DNA of 64,000 nucleotides from Olsenella profusa DSM 13989 (GCF_030811115.1 NZ_JAUSQK010000001.1:1302001-1366000), one strand, 5' to 3'; shown: positions 8,415 through 19,616, counted from the stretch's first letter. Translations and numbers: made by a program. The notes: a model not told the origin generated them from the sequence alone.

Positions 8415-8571
8415 GATGGCTTCCTTTCGCTTGTCGGCGATACCGGTGGGCTATGTCGTGCCGCTACCCTCATCTATACCCGTCCATGGTGTGCTATGCA
8501 CGGAGGAGTGGCATAGTGCTCGCGTAAAAAGTCCGCACGAGGGCCTGGATGGTTCGCTGCCCTGCTCGCAC

Positions 8572-9243
8572 CTACAGCTCGCGCGTCTCGTAGAGGCGCA
8601 CGGAGAGGAGGGCGCTCAGCGCGTAGAGTGCAAGCATGGACAAGAAGAGCACGAGCGGGCCAGATGAGGTGACGAAGGTGGAGAGGCTTCCGGCCAGTTC
8701 GCTGCCGAACTGGGCGATGACGAGGGTGGGCACGACGAAGAAGAGCATCAGGAGGACCCTGCTGCCCTTCGTGATGCCAAAGCGCGCGAAGCAGGGCATG
8801 GCAAAGGAGGCGCTCACGAGCAGAAGCGAACCGAGCAGCAGGGCCATGCGCGCGAGCGCCTCCAGCGAGGGGTCCTCCTGGGAGAGCAGGGAGGCGATGT
8901 GCGGGGGCATGCCCTGCCAAAGGGTGGCGAGCGCAGAGACCACGAGCACCAGCAGGACGTTCGCGCCCACGATCACCGCCAGCACGCTCGCGTAGCGCCC
9001 GAGCATCACATCGCGGCGCGTGAGGGGCAGGGTCAGGCGAAACGAGGCCCAGCCACCGTTCTCGTCCATGCCAAAGGCGTTGAAGAGGTACATGAAGCTG
9101 AACATGTAGCCTCCCGCGATGGGGCCGCCGAGCAGGTCTCGGGTGGCCAGGGTGACGATGAGCAGTACCAGCAGGACGGAGCCTGCGAGCTGGCGGAGGG
9201 TCTGTCTCATCGTGACGAGGTCGCAGAGGAGCATGGTCTTCAT
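8572..9243 (-). CDS. ABC-2 type transporter permease, YtrA-operon type
   Basis: A 223-residue integral membrane protein with about six hydrophobic segments, from LAGSVLLVLLIVTLA near the N-terminus to LFLSMLALYALSALLSV at the C-terminus. The early motif TLPLTRRDVMLGRY is typical of ABC-2 permeases paired with a GntR/YtrA regulator and an ABC ATPase. Its start overlaps the ATPase stop by 4 bases, so it is the last gene of gntR-ATPase-permease. Such systems respond to cell-envelope stress or peptide antibiotics in other Gram-positives. The substrate here is unknown. Confidence 0.82.
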   Translation of the reverse strand: MKTMLLCDLVTMRQTLRQLAGSVLLVLLIVTLATRDLLGGPIAGGYMFSFMYLFNAFGMDENGGWASFRLTLPLTRRDVMLGRYASVLAVIVGANVLLVLVVSALATLWQGMPPHIASLLSQEDPSLEALARMALLLGSLLLVSASFAMPCFARFGITKGSRVLLMLFFVVPTLVIAQFGSELAGSLSTFVTSSGPLVLFLSMLALYALSALLSVRLYETREL

Positions 9244-10112
9244 GCGAGGTCCCCCTTCAGCGTGATGGTCATGTACGACTCGATATCGGCGGCATCGACG
9301 GCGATGTCCGGGTGCTCGCGGGCGAACGCGCGGCGGTCCGGCACGAGCAGGTCGCAGGAGTACTCGTGGCGCAGGTAGCGCATGCCGGGCTCGAGGAGGT
9401 GCTCGGCCTCTTCGGAGCGCAGGTGCGCGATGCCCGCCTCGTCGCAGATCGCATCGCGCGTGAGGGCAAAGGCGATGCGGCCCTCGTCCAGGCAGACGAT
9501 GCGGTCGGCGATGTGCTCGAGGTCGGTGGTGATGTGCGTGGCGAGCAGGATGCCACGTCCCTCGCGCTCGGCCATGAAGCCGCGCAGGACGTCGAGCACG
9601 TCCTCGCGGGCGAGGGGGTCGAGCCCGGCCGTGGCCTCGTCAAGGACGAGCAGGTCGGGGCGGTGCGCGAGTGCGAAGGCGAGCTGCAGGCGCATGCCTA
9701 TGCCGCGCGAGAGGTCGCGCACGACCTTCTTGCCGTCGAGGGCGACGTCGTGCACGAGGCCATCGAAGAGCTGGTAGTCCCACATGTCCCCATATGACAG
9801 GGAGCCCAGGGTCGCCACATCCCGCACCCTGAGGGTCTGCGGGAACGCGATCGTGTCGAAGACCGTGCCGACATGCCGCTTGACGGCGGCGAGCCGGGGG
9901 TTCGTGACGCTCGCCCCCTCGCCGAGCAGCTCTGCGGCGCCGCCGTCGTAGGGGATGAGGCCGAGGAGGCTCTTGATGAGGGTCGTCTTGCCGGCCCCGT
10001 TGCGCCCGACGAGGCCCACGACCTCGCTCGGCGCGACGTCGAGCGAGACGCCGTCGAGCGTGAATCCCTCGTAGCGTTTGGTGAGGCCCTTGATGCGGAT
10101 GAGGTCTTCCAT
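9240..10112 (-). CDS. ABC transporter ATP-binding protein
   Basis: The 290-residue ATPase partner of the permease at 8572-9243. It has Walker A GRNGAGKTTLIKS, a diverged signature loop LSRGIGMRLQLAFALA in place of LSGGQ, and Walker B LLVLDEATAGLDPLA, followed by the switch His in LLATHITTDLEHI. About 70 C-terminal residues beyond the nucleotide-binding fold have no recognised motif. It begins 12 bases after the GntR gene stop and is translationally coupled to the permease. Confidence 0.92.
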   Translation of the reverse strand: MEDLIRIKGLTKRYEGFTLDGVSLDVAPSEVVGLVGRNGAGKTTLIKSLLGLIPYDGGAAELLGEGASVTNPRLAAVKRHVGTVFDTIAFPQTLRVRDVATLGSLSYGDMWDYQLFDGLVHDVALDGKKVVRDLSRGIGMRLQLAFALAHRPDLLVLDEATAGLDPLAREDVLDVLRGFMAEREGRGILLATHITTDLEHIADRIVCLDEGRIAFALTRDAICDEAGIAHLRSEEAEHLLEPGMRYLRHEYSCDLLVPDRRAFAREHPDIAVDAADIESYMTITLKGDLA

Positions 10113-10124
10113 AGTGCTCTCCCC

Positions 10125-10499
10125 TCAGTCGGACTCGGCGAGCGTGTCGAGCATCTCGTGCAGCTCGGCCGTGGCGATGCCGACGGCCTTGGCCTTGTCC
10201 AGCGCCTTGCCGAGCAGCTCCTCCACCTGCCGCATGCGCTCCTCGCGCAGCAGCTCCACGTTGCCACCGGTGACGAAGCTGCCCTTGCCCTGCACGGTGT
10301 CGATGAAGCCCTGGGCCTCGAGCTCCGCATAGGCGCGCTTGGTGGTGATGGCCGAGATGCGCAGGTCGTTGGCGAGCGAGCGGATGGAGGGGAGCGCCTC
10401 GCCCTGGTCGAGCTCGCCTGTGAGGATGGCGTCCCTCATCTGCGAGACGATCTGCTCGTAGATGGGCTTGTCGCTCGAGTTGGAGATGATGACGTCCAC
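10125..10499 (-). CDS. GntR family regulator, YtrA subfamily
   Basis: A 124-residue repressor with an N-terminal winged helix (DKPIYEQIVSQMRDAIL...LPSIRSLANDLRISAITTKRAYAELEAQGFI) and the short two-helix tail that defines YtrA proteins. It is too small for a UTRA or FCD ligand domain. I chose the GTG at 10499 because GGGGAAGGG precedes it by 5 bases. It is the first gene of the ABC operon and probably autoregulates through the palindrome at 10529-10551. Confidence 0.9.
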   Translation of the reverse strand: MDVIISNSSDKPIYEQIVSQMRDAILTGELDQGEALPSIRSLANDLRISAITTKRAYAELEAQGFIDTVQGKGSFVTGGNVELLREERMRQVEELLGKALDKAKAVGIATAELHEMLDTLAESD

Positions 10500-10528
10500 G
10501 CGAGCCCTTCCCCGCTGCTCTGTTGCCT

Positions 10529-10551
10529 TACTGTATATGTACAGTATATAC
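10529..10551. promoter_or_regulatory. Candidate operator of the YtrA-type regulator
   Basis: TACTGTA-TATG-TACAGTA (10529-10546) is a perfect 7-bp inverted repeat, overlapping GTATAT-N7-ATATAC (10533-10551). It lies 30 bases upstream of the GTG start, in an AT-rich patch that also looks like a promoter. YtrA-type regulators bind GT/AC-bounded AT palindromes. No gene is visible between here and 10820. Confidence 0.6.
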
Positions 10552-10819
10552 AATAGATACGGATGTCAAGGGATTTAGGGCTTTTACCCACCGGCTGACG
10601 TATGTCATATCGCACTGCGAAGGTGCGATTTTGGAAGGCACGATGATACGGATGCCAAGGAAGGCAGGGGAATTTTGGGGCACACATCCTCTAAGTTCCG
10701 AGTAGCGCGCAAAAGGTGATGAGCCATTCGCGCATATTCCGTTGCACTAGGGTGCTCAATAGCAGTGCTCGTGGTTCTTCGCGTCTGCTTGGGAGACGTA
10801 AGGGTGGGCAGGAGTCAGC

Positions 10820-11575
10820 TCAGTGCCTCGATGAGACGGGCGCAGTGCCATGGGGCATCATGGTTCGGGTACACGTCTCATGTATGGTGAAGAAGTCGGG
10901 CTTCTGTCGGATCTCGGAGTACTCGAACATGATGCCCTGAGAGTCGAAGAAGTGCCCGCGTATGACCCCAACTGCCTGGGGGCCATCGATGCCAAAGATC
11001 ATCTGGTCATCATCGTTGGGCGCCTCTATGGTGATGGTGCGTTTGCCCGTGGTGATTGCCACGCCCTGTGACTCGAGGTACGCATAGAGCGAGCCTTCCA
11101 CGTCGCGAGGCGTGAGGGCGGGCGCCTCGGTAGCCAGCAGATGGGAGGTCTCGATCGAGACGGGGATGCCATCTGCCGACTTCACACGGTTGATGACGAA
11201 GATAGGCGTTCCTGGACTGAAGCCGGTTGCCTGAGAGAGTCGCTCGTCAACAGTGATGCGCTCGAAGGAGCGCACGTATACAGTGCTCTCGAAACCCTGA
11301 TGCCTTGCACGCTCCGCAAATGACTCAAGGTTATCTGGCGCGCCCCTGTCGTCAGTCTGCGGTCGCCAGATGATGCGAACGCCTTTGCCCTGTATGGGTT
11401 GCACGTAGCCATTGAGTGCAAGCTCCGAGAGTGCGCGGCGTACCGTGGAGCGCGAGCATCCGTAGCGGGCGCACAGCTCACTCTCGGACAAGAGCATCGA
11501 CTGATAGCTATAGAGTCCACGCTCGATGCCGCTCTGGATGTCCCTGTATATGTTCTGAAACAGTGCCCTTGCCAA
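10820..11575 (-). CDS. GntR family repressor with UTRA domain
   Basis: A 251-residue HutC/TreR-type regulator. Residues 1-70 form the winged helix (LSESELCARYGCSRSTVRRALSELALNGYVQPIQGKGVRI). Residues about 90-240 form the UTRA sugar-binding fold, including PIFVINRVKSADGIPVSIETSHL. It diverges from the PTS EIICB and GH4 genes, with four copies of one palindromic site in between, so I infer that it represses them and senses a phosphorylated alpha-glucoside or glucose 6-phosphate. Confidence 0.9.
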   Translation of the reverse strand: MARALFQNIYRDIQSGIERGLYSYQSMLLSESELCARYGCSRSTVRRALSELALNGYVQPIQGKGVRIIWRPQTDDRGAPDNLESFAERARHQGFESTVYVRSFERITVDERLSQATGFSPGTPIFVINRVKSADGIPVSIETSHLLATEAPALTPRDVEGSLYAYLESQGVAITTGKRTITIEAPNDDDQMIFGIDGPQAVGVIRGHFFDSQGIMFEYSEIRQKPDFFTIHETCTRTMMPHGTAPVSSRH

Positions 11576-11651
11576 TGCCCATCATCTCCCACCAGGGCGC
11601 ATGTCATGTCGTTATGCCGCTCAGCCCACATATACGTCCGTTGGTACAAAT

Positions 11652-11765
11652 CTGTTCGAACAAGCTATTCCTGTCCGAACAAGTTGATTAAAAATACTAT
11701 ACAAGTTGTCCGGACAAGTGTGATGTTCCCTTAGACGCCGAGGAGATGGAGTCTGTTCGGACGAT
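11652..11765. promoter_or_regulatory. Four-copy operator array between gntR and PTS genes
   Basis: Four 13-mers fit the consensus YTGTYCGRACRAK: CTGTTCGAACAAG (11652-11664), CTGTCCGAACAAG (11671-11683), TTGTCCGGACAAG (11706-11718, with a perfect TTGTCCGGACAA core) and CTGTTCGGACGAT (11753-11765). The AT-rich stretch 11684-11705 between copies two and three contains TACTAT, a possible -10 element, so bound repressor would cover the promoter. Confidence 0.75.
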
Positions 11766-11816
11766 GACGAGGAGTCGTCTCAGGGCGAGCGACTTCACCG
11801 GCTCACGGAGAGGATC

Positions 11817-14830
<3,014 letters not shown>

Positions 14831-14858
14831 GTCGGTGCGCCATCTCAGTCTCGATGCT

Positions 14859-14894
14859 GGCCACGCCCTCATGCAAGCCGTGTGGGGCGTGGCC
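14859..14894 (+). terminator. Hairpin after the GH4 gene
   Basis: GGCCACGCCC (14859-14868) and GGGCGTGGCC (14885-14894) form a perfect 10-bp stem with a 16-base loop, 28 bases after the GH4 stop. No T-run follows. Confidence 0.45.
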
Positions 14895-14933
14895 TGCGAA
14901 TCGGGCGTACGACATGACGTGGGGGAGGGCACG

Positions 14934-15569
14934 ATGGGCAAGGGGCATAGGAAGTCACAGAGGTCACGGTCTGCGGTGATGGGCACGCGAGCGGATCCGC
15001 ATCGTGTCGAGCGCGCGTGCCGAGCGGCACGTGCGCATATGCGGGCAGATGCTCCTTGGCTCATCGCACCTCTTGACGCATCGTGCCTTTCAAAGCGCGA
15101 ACAGCTTACGAGACGAACGTTCACTGTGGTCGAGGTCGTTCTCTGCCTCGATGCCCTCGCCATCATCGTCAGCCTGTCATTCGCCACAGGTGGTCTGACG
15201 TCAGATAGCCTGAGGGATCTCTTCAATGGGAGTCCGTCGGCAGCCATCGACCTTGTTGCCGGGTGCGCCCAACCGTTTGTGGCATACCTCCTGCGAATTG
15301 CCTACAGGCACTACCGCGTGGGTGACGCAGGCTATGCCCTCGGAAACCTCATCGCCCTTGCCTGCGCGGAGCTCCTGCTGCAGAGCATGGTTGGGTTTAT
15401 TGCCCTAGTCGTACTCCTGTGGCGTACATATCACCGCTGCTCGTCGGCACTGATCCCATGGGCTTGCCATCGTCGCCTTGGCGGCGTGCTTGTTGACGTC
15501 TCGGGAGCCCTCGTCGTCCTCGTGCTGGCGGCGATCCTGTTCTATGCCCATATGCGGCTTGCCGCGTAG
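14934..15569 (+). CDS. Four-helix membrane protein of unknown function
   Basis: A 211-residue protein that I do not recognise. The first 65 residues are basic and hydrophilic. They are followed by four hydrophobic stretches: VVEVVLCLDALAIIVSLSFA, IDLVAGCAQPFVAYLLRIAY, LIALACAELLLQSMVGFIAL and LVDVSGALVVLVLAAILFYA. The start at 14934 has GGGGGAGGG 4 bases upstream. It could be co-transcribed with the alpha-glucoside operon if the hairpin at 14859 leaks. Function cannot be inferred. Confidence 0.6.
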   Translation: MGKGHRKSQRSRSAVMGTRADPHRVERACRAARAHMRADAPWLIAPLDASCLSKREQLTRRTFTVVEVVLCLDALAIIVSLSFATGGLTSDSLRDLFNGSPSAAIDLVAGCAQPFVAYLLRIAYRHYRVGDAGYALGNLIALACAELLLQSMVGFIALVVLLWRTYHRCSSALIPWACHRRLGGVLVDVSGALVVLVLAAILFYAHMRLAA

Positions 15570-15599
15570 TCGGTACCCTTGTGTCGTGCTGTCGCGCCC

Positions 15600-16778
15600 C
15601 TAGTGATGGAACAGCCTCATGCCGGTGAAGGCCATGGCCATGCCGTACCTGTCGGCCGTCTCGATGACGTTGTCGTCGCGGATGGAGCCGCCGGGTTCCA
15701 CGATGTAGGAGACGCCGCTCTTGTGGGCGCGCTCCACGTTGTCACCGAAGGGGAAGAACGCGTCTGACCCCAGCGTCACACCGGTCTGCGTGGCGATCCA
15801 GGCGGCCTTCTCCTCGCGGGTGAGCACCTCGGGGCGTACGGCGAACCACTTCTGCCATTCGCCCTCGGCCAGCACGTCGTCATGCTCGTCAGAGAGGTAG
15901 ACGTCGATGGCGTTGTCGCGGTTGGCGCGGTGGATGCCCTCCACAAACTCGAGGCCCAGCACCCTGGGATGCTGGCGCAGCCACCAGGTGTCGGCCTTGC
16001 TGCCGGCGAGGCGGGTGCAGTGCACGCGGCTCTGCTGGCCGGCGCCCACGCCGATGGCCTGGCCGTCCTTCACATAGCAGACGGAGTTGGACTGCGTGTA
16101 CTTGAGCGTGATGAGCGAGACGATCATATCGACCTGCGCGGCCTCGGGAATCTCCTTGTTTGTGGTCACGATGTTGGTGAGCAGCGCGCGATCTATCTTG
16201 AAGTCATTGTGCCCCTGCTCGAAGGTGATGCCAAAGACATCCTTCTGCTCGACGGGTGCGCATTGGTAGGTGGGGTCGATCTGCACCACGTTGTACCTGC
16301 CGCCCTTCTTGGAGCGCAGGATCTCGAGCGCCTCGTCGGTGTAGGCGGGGGCGATGACGCCATCGGAGACCTCGTGCTTGAGGTATTGGGCCGTTCTTGC
16401 GTCGCAGGTGTCGGAGAGGGCCGCCCAGTCGCCGTAGGAGCTCATGCGGTCGGCGCCGCGAGCGCGGATGTAGGCGCAGGCGATGGGGGAGAGCTCGCCC
16501 TCGTCGTCCACGAAGTAGATCTTCCTGTCCGTCTCGGAGAGGGGAAGCCCCACGGCGGCGCCGGCGGGCGAGACATGCTTGAAGCTTGCCGCGGCAGGCA
16601 TGCCCGTGGCCTCCTTGAGCTCGCGCACGAGCTGCCACGAGTTGAGGGCGTCGAGGAAGTTGATGTAGCCCGGCGTGCCGGAGAGCACGGTGACGGGGAG
16701 GTTCGAGCCGTCCCTCATAAAGATGCGGGAGGGCTTCTGGTTGGGGTTGCAGCCGTACTTGAGTTCCAGCTCGTTCAT
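15600..16778 (-). CDS. purH: Stand-alone AICAR transformylase (PurH C-terminal domain)
   Basis: Transfers a formyl group from 10-formyl-THF to AICAR, the penultimate step of IMP synthesis. The 392-residue protein matches only the transformylase half of PurH. KHVSPAGAAVGLP contains the catalytic Lys-His pair, and GVGAGQQSRVHCTRLAG and GSDAFFPFGDNVERA are also present. The N-terminal IMP cyclohydrolase domain of about 200 residues is absent; the protein begins directly with MNELELKYGCNPNQKP. The missing activity is supplied by purO immediately upstream. Stand-alone forms have been called purV. The start follows AAAGGA. Confidence 0.9.
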   Translation of the reverse strand: MNELELKYGCNPNQKPSRIFMRDGSNLPVTVLSGTPGYINFLDALNSWQLVRELKEATGMPAAASFKHVSPAGAAVGLPLSETDRKIYFVDDEGELSPIACAYIRARGADRMSSYGDWAALSDTCDARTAQYLKHEVSDGVIAPAYTDEALEILRSKKGGRYNVVQIDPTYQCAPVEQKDVFGITFEQGHNDFKIDRALLTNIVTTNKEIPEAAQVDMIVSLITLKYTQSNSVCYVKDGQAIGVGAGQQSRVHCTRLAGSKADTWWLRQHPRVLGLEFVEGIHRANRDNAIDVYLSDEHDDVLAEGEWQKWFAVRPEVLTREEKAAWIATQTGVTLGSDAFFPFGDNVERAHKSGVSYIVEPGGSIRDDNVIETADRYGMAMAFTGMRLFHH

Positions 16779-16791
16779 GGGGGATCCTTTC

Positions 16792-16876
16792 GGGGGTGCG
16801 TCACATCCTCAGTGCTCAGACATCCTCGCGCACAATGCGCGCCGCGGAACTGCGCCTGAGGATGTGTCGCACCCCC
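16792..16876. repeat. Nested hairpin element in the purO-purH gap
   Basis: Two 21-base arms (16792-16812 and 16856-16876) pair at 20 of 21 positions, from GGGGGTGCG to CATCCTCAG. Inside is CGCGCA-CAA-TGCGCG (16827-16841), a perfect 6-bp hairpin. ACATCCTC also occurs twice on the left side. It fills most of the 135-base gap between purO and the transformylase gene and ends just upstream of the latter's ribosome site, so it should shape the polycistronic mRNA. Confidence 0.75.
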
Positions 16877-16913
16877 GCATGAGGTAAAGATGAGAAAGAA
16901 CCTATGCCATCGC

Positions 16914-17591
16914 CTAGTCCCCCAGGTTCTTGTTGAAGAGGGTGACATGGCCGCCCACATTGACATATAGGGAGACCTTGTTGTCCGCATCGAGCGCGCT
17001 CCAGACGTCATGGGGGTCCTCGGGCAGAGTGACCTCGATGGGCTCGCCTGCAAAGCTGGGCAAGGGGCTGCCATCCCCCTGATAGGTGCTGATGAGATAG
17101 CCCGTTCCCGCATCTGCGTCCTCGTAGGCAAAGAACTCGCGCAGACAGCGGTTGGAGGCGCCGTCGCTCATGTCGTTGCCTGCCTGGCGCTTGAGGATGG
17201 AGAGTGCGAACGAGCCCTCCCTGTGCAGGACGGCGGAGATGCGCGGGGTGAAGTTGGGGCTGTCAGGCTCGTACGTGCGGGCCATGCAGCCAGCATGGAA
17301 GCTGCCCTTCTCCACGATGGTGTCGGTCTGGTCGCCATTGGTGACCACGAGGCTGTCCCCCATGGTGCGCACGGGATGGTAGATGACGAGTGTGGGATCC
17401 TCGAGCCTGTTGGGGTCATGCGCCTCGGTCTTGATGCCGTCCTCGGTGAGGGTGAAGACGCGGTTGCGACTGTTTATGCTGCGACCCATGATCCAGTAGC
17501 ATGCGACGCGCTCACCTGTCGCACTCGTACCCACCACGATGCCGCGCCCGGGATAGGGATTGCCCCTCAGAAGCTCACATAGGTCGTGCAT
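16914..17591 (-). CDS. purO: IMP cyclohydrolase, PurO type
   Basis: Closes the purine ring, converting FAICAR to IMP, in place of the PurH N-terminal domain. The 225-residue protein has the PurO family layout: an N-terminal NPYPGRGIVVGTSATGERVACYWIMGRS segment with SRNRVF, then HPVRTMGDSLVVTNGDQTD, and a C-terminal ISTYQGDGSPLPSFAGEP segment. This fold was first described in archaea and is unrelated to bacterial PurH cyclohydrolase. The start at 17591 follows AGGAAGG. It forms an operon with the AICAR transformylase. Confidence 0.85.
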   Translation of the reverse strand: MHDLCELLRGNPYPGRGIVVGTSATGERVACYWIMGRSINSRNRVFTLTEDGIKTEAHDPNRLEDPTLVIYHPVRTMGDSLVVTNGDQTDTIVEKGSFHAGCMARTYEPDSPNFTPRISAVLHREGSFALSILKRQAGNDMSDGASNRCLREFFAYEDADAGTGYLISTYQGDGSPLPSFAGEPIEVTLPEDPHDVWSALDADNKVSLYVNVGGHVTLFNKNLGD

Positions 17592-17676
17592 GATCGTCCT
17601 TCCTGGTGGTCGTATGCCCAAGGAAACAGGTAGGCCCCTCCCTTGCGGAGAGACGTGCCCAGACGGTCGGCGCTCC

Positions 17677-17733
17677 GTTGCGTGCCACCCCACCGTGGTG
17701 CCCCACGAAGCCCCATCAGTCACGGCACGCAAC
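17677..17733. repeat. Inverted repeat upstream of purO
   Basis: GTTGCGTGCC (17677-17686) and GGCACGCAAC (17724-17733) are a perfect 10-bp inverted repeat, with a small CACC-GT-GGTG hairpin inside. Thirteen bases further on is ATCACGTGAT (17746-17755), a perfect 10-bp palindrome. Both lie in the roughly 295-base divergent region between purO and the broken reductase gene and could be regulatory. Confidence 0.45.
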
Positions 17734-17886
17734 CTGATATGACTATATCACGTGATGGTGGCCTTGCCACCCTGCGGGCGCCGTGGGAAACGAGATGCAC
17801 ATCAGAGTTCTCCCGCGTCTCGACGCATGCGGCACAGGAGAGCGGGGACGAGGGAGATGTCAGCGTCTACGGAAGAGGGATGTGCC

Positions 17887-18299
17887 ATGGCAGAGCTCAA
17901 GGATGTCTACGACTTTCTCAAGCAATCAAGCAGGCAGGCACGTATCATCTGGCTACCGTCGCGGGTGACCAGCTGCATGTGTGCCCCTTTGGGACGATTG
18001 ACCTGTTCGAGGGCGGGCTCTACCTTCACATGGGCAAGGGGAAGGATGTGTTCCAGCAGATTGTGGCCAATCCCACGGTTGAGATCGAGGCGCGCCAGGG
18101 AGCCGATTGGCTCCGCGTGAGCGGTGGGCTCACGGTGGATGGTCGCGTGGAGGCAAAGAGGCACATGCTGGACGCCTATCCCAACCTGTGCGGCATGTAT
18201 GACGAGCACGATCCCAACGCGGCAGTGCTCTGCTTCAGGCATGGTACGACCCCGCTTGCCTCACTGGTGCGCATCCCCGGCTGGTCCGTGGCATGGTAG
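17887..18299 (+). pseudogene. Pyridoxamine-phosphate-oxidase-like flavoprotein, frameshifted by an 8-nt duplication
   Basis: The start at 17887, after GGAAGAGGG, opens with MAELKDVYDFLKQ and then runs out of frame. The rest of the protein is intact in another frame: KQAGTYHLATVAGDQLHVCPFGTIDL... to the stop at 18299. The break is at a tandem near-repeat, TCAAGCAA (17918-17925) and TCAAGCAG (17926-17933). Deleting 8 bases restores FLKQAGTYHLAT. The reconstructed protein of about 134 residues is a small FMN-binding split-barrel protein. Either the gene is inactive or the tandem repeat allows switching by slippage. Confidence 0.8.
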
Positions 18300-18463
18300 C
18301 TCGCGTGCGGGTTTGCGTGTCCATAGCCTCTGAGAGCATCTCTCGGCCAATCGTAGGTGAGACATCATAAAGTTTTCCATCTGATGAAACATCGATTCCT
18401 GGTGCGCGCGAATGCTCGCCTTGTGGCATGGTAGATGCTGATACAAAAAATTGTGCATAAATA

Positions 18464-18478
18464 GTGAATAGCATTCGA
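18464..18478. promoter_or_regulatory. Candidate ARG box in AT-rich region before argC
   Basis: The motif GTGAATAGCATTCGA contains GAAT-AGC-ATTC, the half-sites of ArgR operators (TGAAT/ATTCA), but with a 3-base rather than 4-base centre. It lies about 55 bases upstream of argC in a markedly AT-rich stretch (18360-18500) that must hold the arg promoter. Confidence 0.4.
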
Positions 18479-18533
18479 TATATAAGAAAATTGTTCCTCA
18501 AACATGAGTTTTCTGCAAGGGGAGATGTCCGGC

Positions 18534-19616
18534 ATGAGTGAGGAAGTCGTCAACATTTGCGTCGTGGGGGCCACGGGCTATGCGGGCGTGGAGGTGGCTC
18601 GCCTGGTGCTCGACCATCCCACGCTGCGGCTGGCCATGGTGACGGATCGCAAGATCGCCGGTACGCCCCTTGCCGAGGCGTATCCGTCCCTGAGGGGCAT
18701 CACGGATCTTGCGTTCTCTCTGCCTGAGCCTGATGCCATCGCGAAGACGGCAGACGTCGCCTTCCTGGCTGTGCCCCATACGGCGTCCCTCTCCCTCACG
18801 CCTCAGCTTCTGGCGCGTGGCGTGACGGTCATCGACCTCTCCGCTGACTATCGCCTCAAGGATGCGGCTACCTATGAGGCCTGGTACGGCGTGCCCCACA
18901 CAAGCCCCTCCCTGCTGGCGGAGGCGGTCTACGGCCTGCCCGAGCTCAATCGGGACAAGCTCACGGACCTTGCCCGGACACGTGCCGCCGGCAGGCCCGT
19001 CCTGGTGGCGGCTCCCGGTTGCTATCCCACGGCGACTGCGCTGGCGGCCGCCCCGGCACTTGCGGCGGGACTCACGACCACCTCGCTCGTGATCTCCGAT
19101 TGCATCTCGGGGGTCTCGGGTGCTGGGCGCGCCCCCTCGGAGCGCACGCACTACTGCCATGCCGCCGAGTCCGTCGAGGCGTATGGCGTGGGCAGGCACC
19201 GTCATACGCCGGAGATCGAGCAGACACTCACGGGCGTGGCGGGCCGTCCGATGGATGTGGTCTTCACGCCGCACCTGGCGCCGCTCACGAGGGGACTGCT
19301 CTCCACGGTGTACCTGGAGGCCGCTTCCGGTGTGACCACTGCGCAGGTTCAGCAGGCCTATGGGGATGCCTATGCCCATGAGGCCCTGGTGACCACCCTG
19401 CCTTCCGGCCAGATGCCACGGACGGGCTCGGTCGCCGGATCCGCCCGCGCCCAGGTGGGCGTGGCACTCGACCAGCGACGACGGGGCATGATCGTTGCGT
19501 CCTGTGCCATCGACAACCTGGGTAAGGGCGCGGCGAGTCAGGCCGTGCAGTGCGCCAACGTCGTACTGGGCCTCCCCGAGACCTGTGGTCTCGACTTTGC
19601 CGCCCCCGTACTCTAG
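18534..19616 (+). CDS. argC: N-acetyl-gamma-glutamyl-phosphate reductase
   Basis: The third step of arginine synthesis: NADPH-dependent reduction of N-acetylglutamyl phosphate. The 360-residue protein has the nucleotide loop VVGATGYAGVEVARL at the N-terminus, the catalytic Cys in VAAPGCYPTATAL, and HRHTPEIEQTL with the second active-site His. The ATG at 18534 has GGGGAG 9 bases upstream. The earlier in-frame ATGs at 18504 and 18525 lack usable ribosome sites. First gene of argCJBD. Confidence 0.96.
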   Translation: MSEEVVNICVVGATGYAGVEVARLVLDHPTLRLAMVTDRKIAGTPLAEAYPSLRGITDLAFSLPEPDAIAKTADVAFLAVPHTASLSLTPQLLARGVTVIDLSADYRLKDAATYEAWYGVPHTSPSLLAEAVYGLPELNRDKLTDLARTRAAGRPVLVAAPGCYPTATALAAAPALAAGLTTTSLVISDCISGVSGAGRAPSERTHYCHAAESVEAYGVGRHRHTPEIEQTLTGVAGRPMDVVFTPHLAPLTRGLLSTVYLEAASGVTTAQVQQAYGDAYAHEALVTTLPSGQMPRTGSVAGSARAQVGVALDQRRRGMIVASCAIDNLGKGAASQAVQCANVVLGLPETCGLDFAAPVL

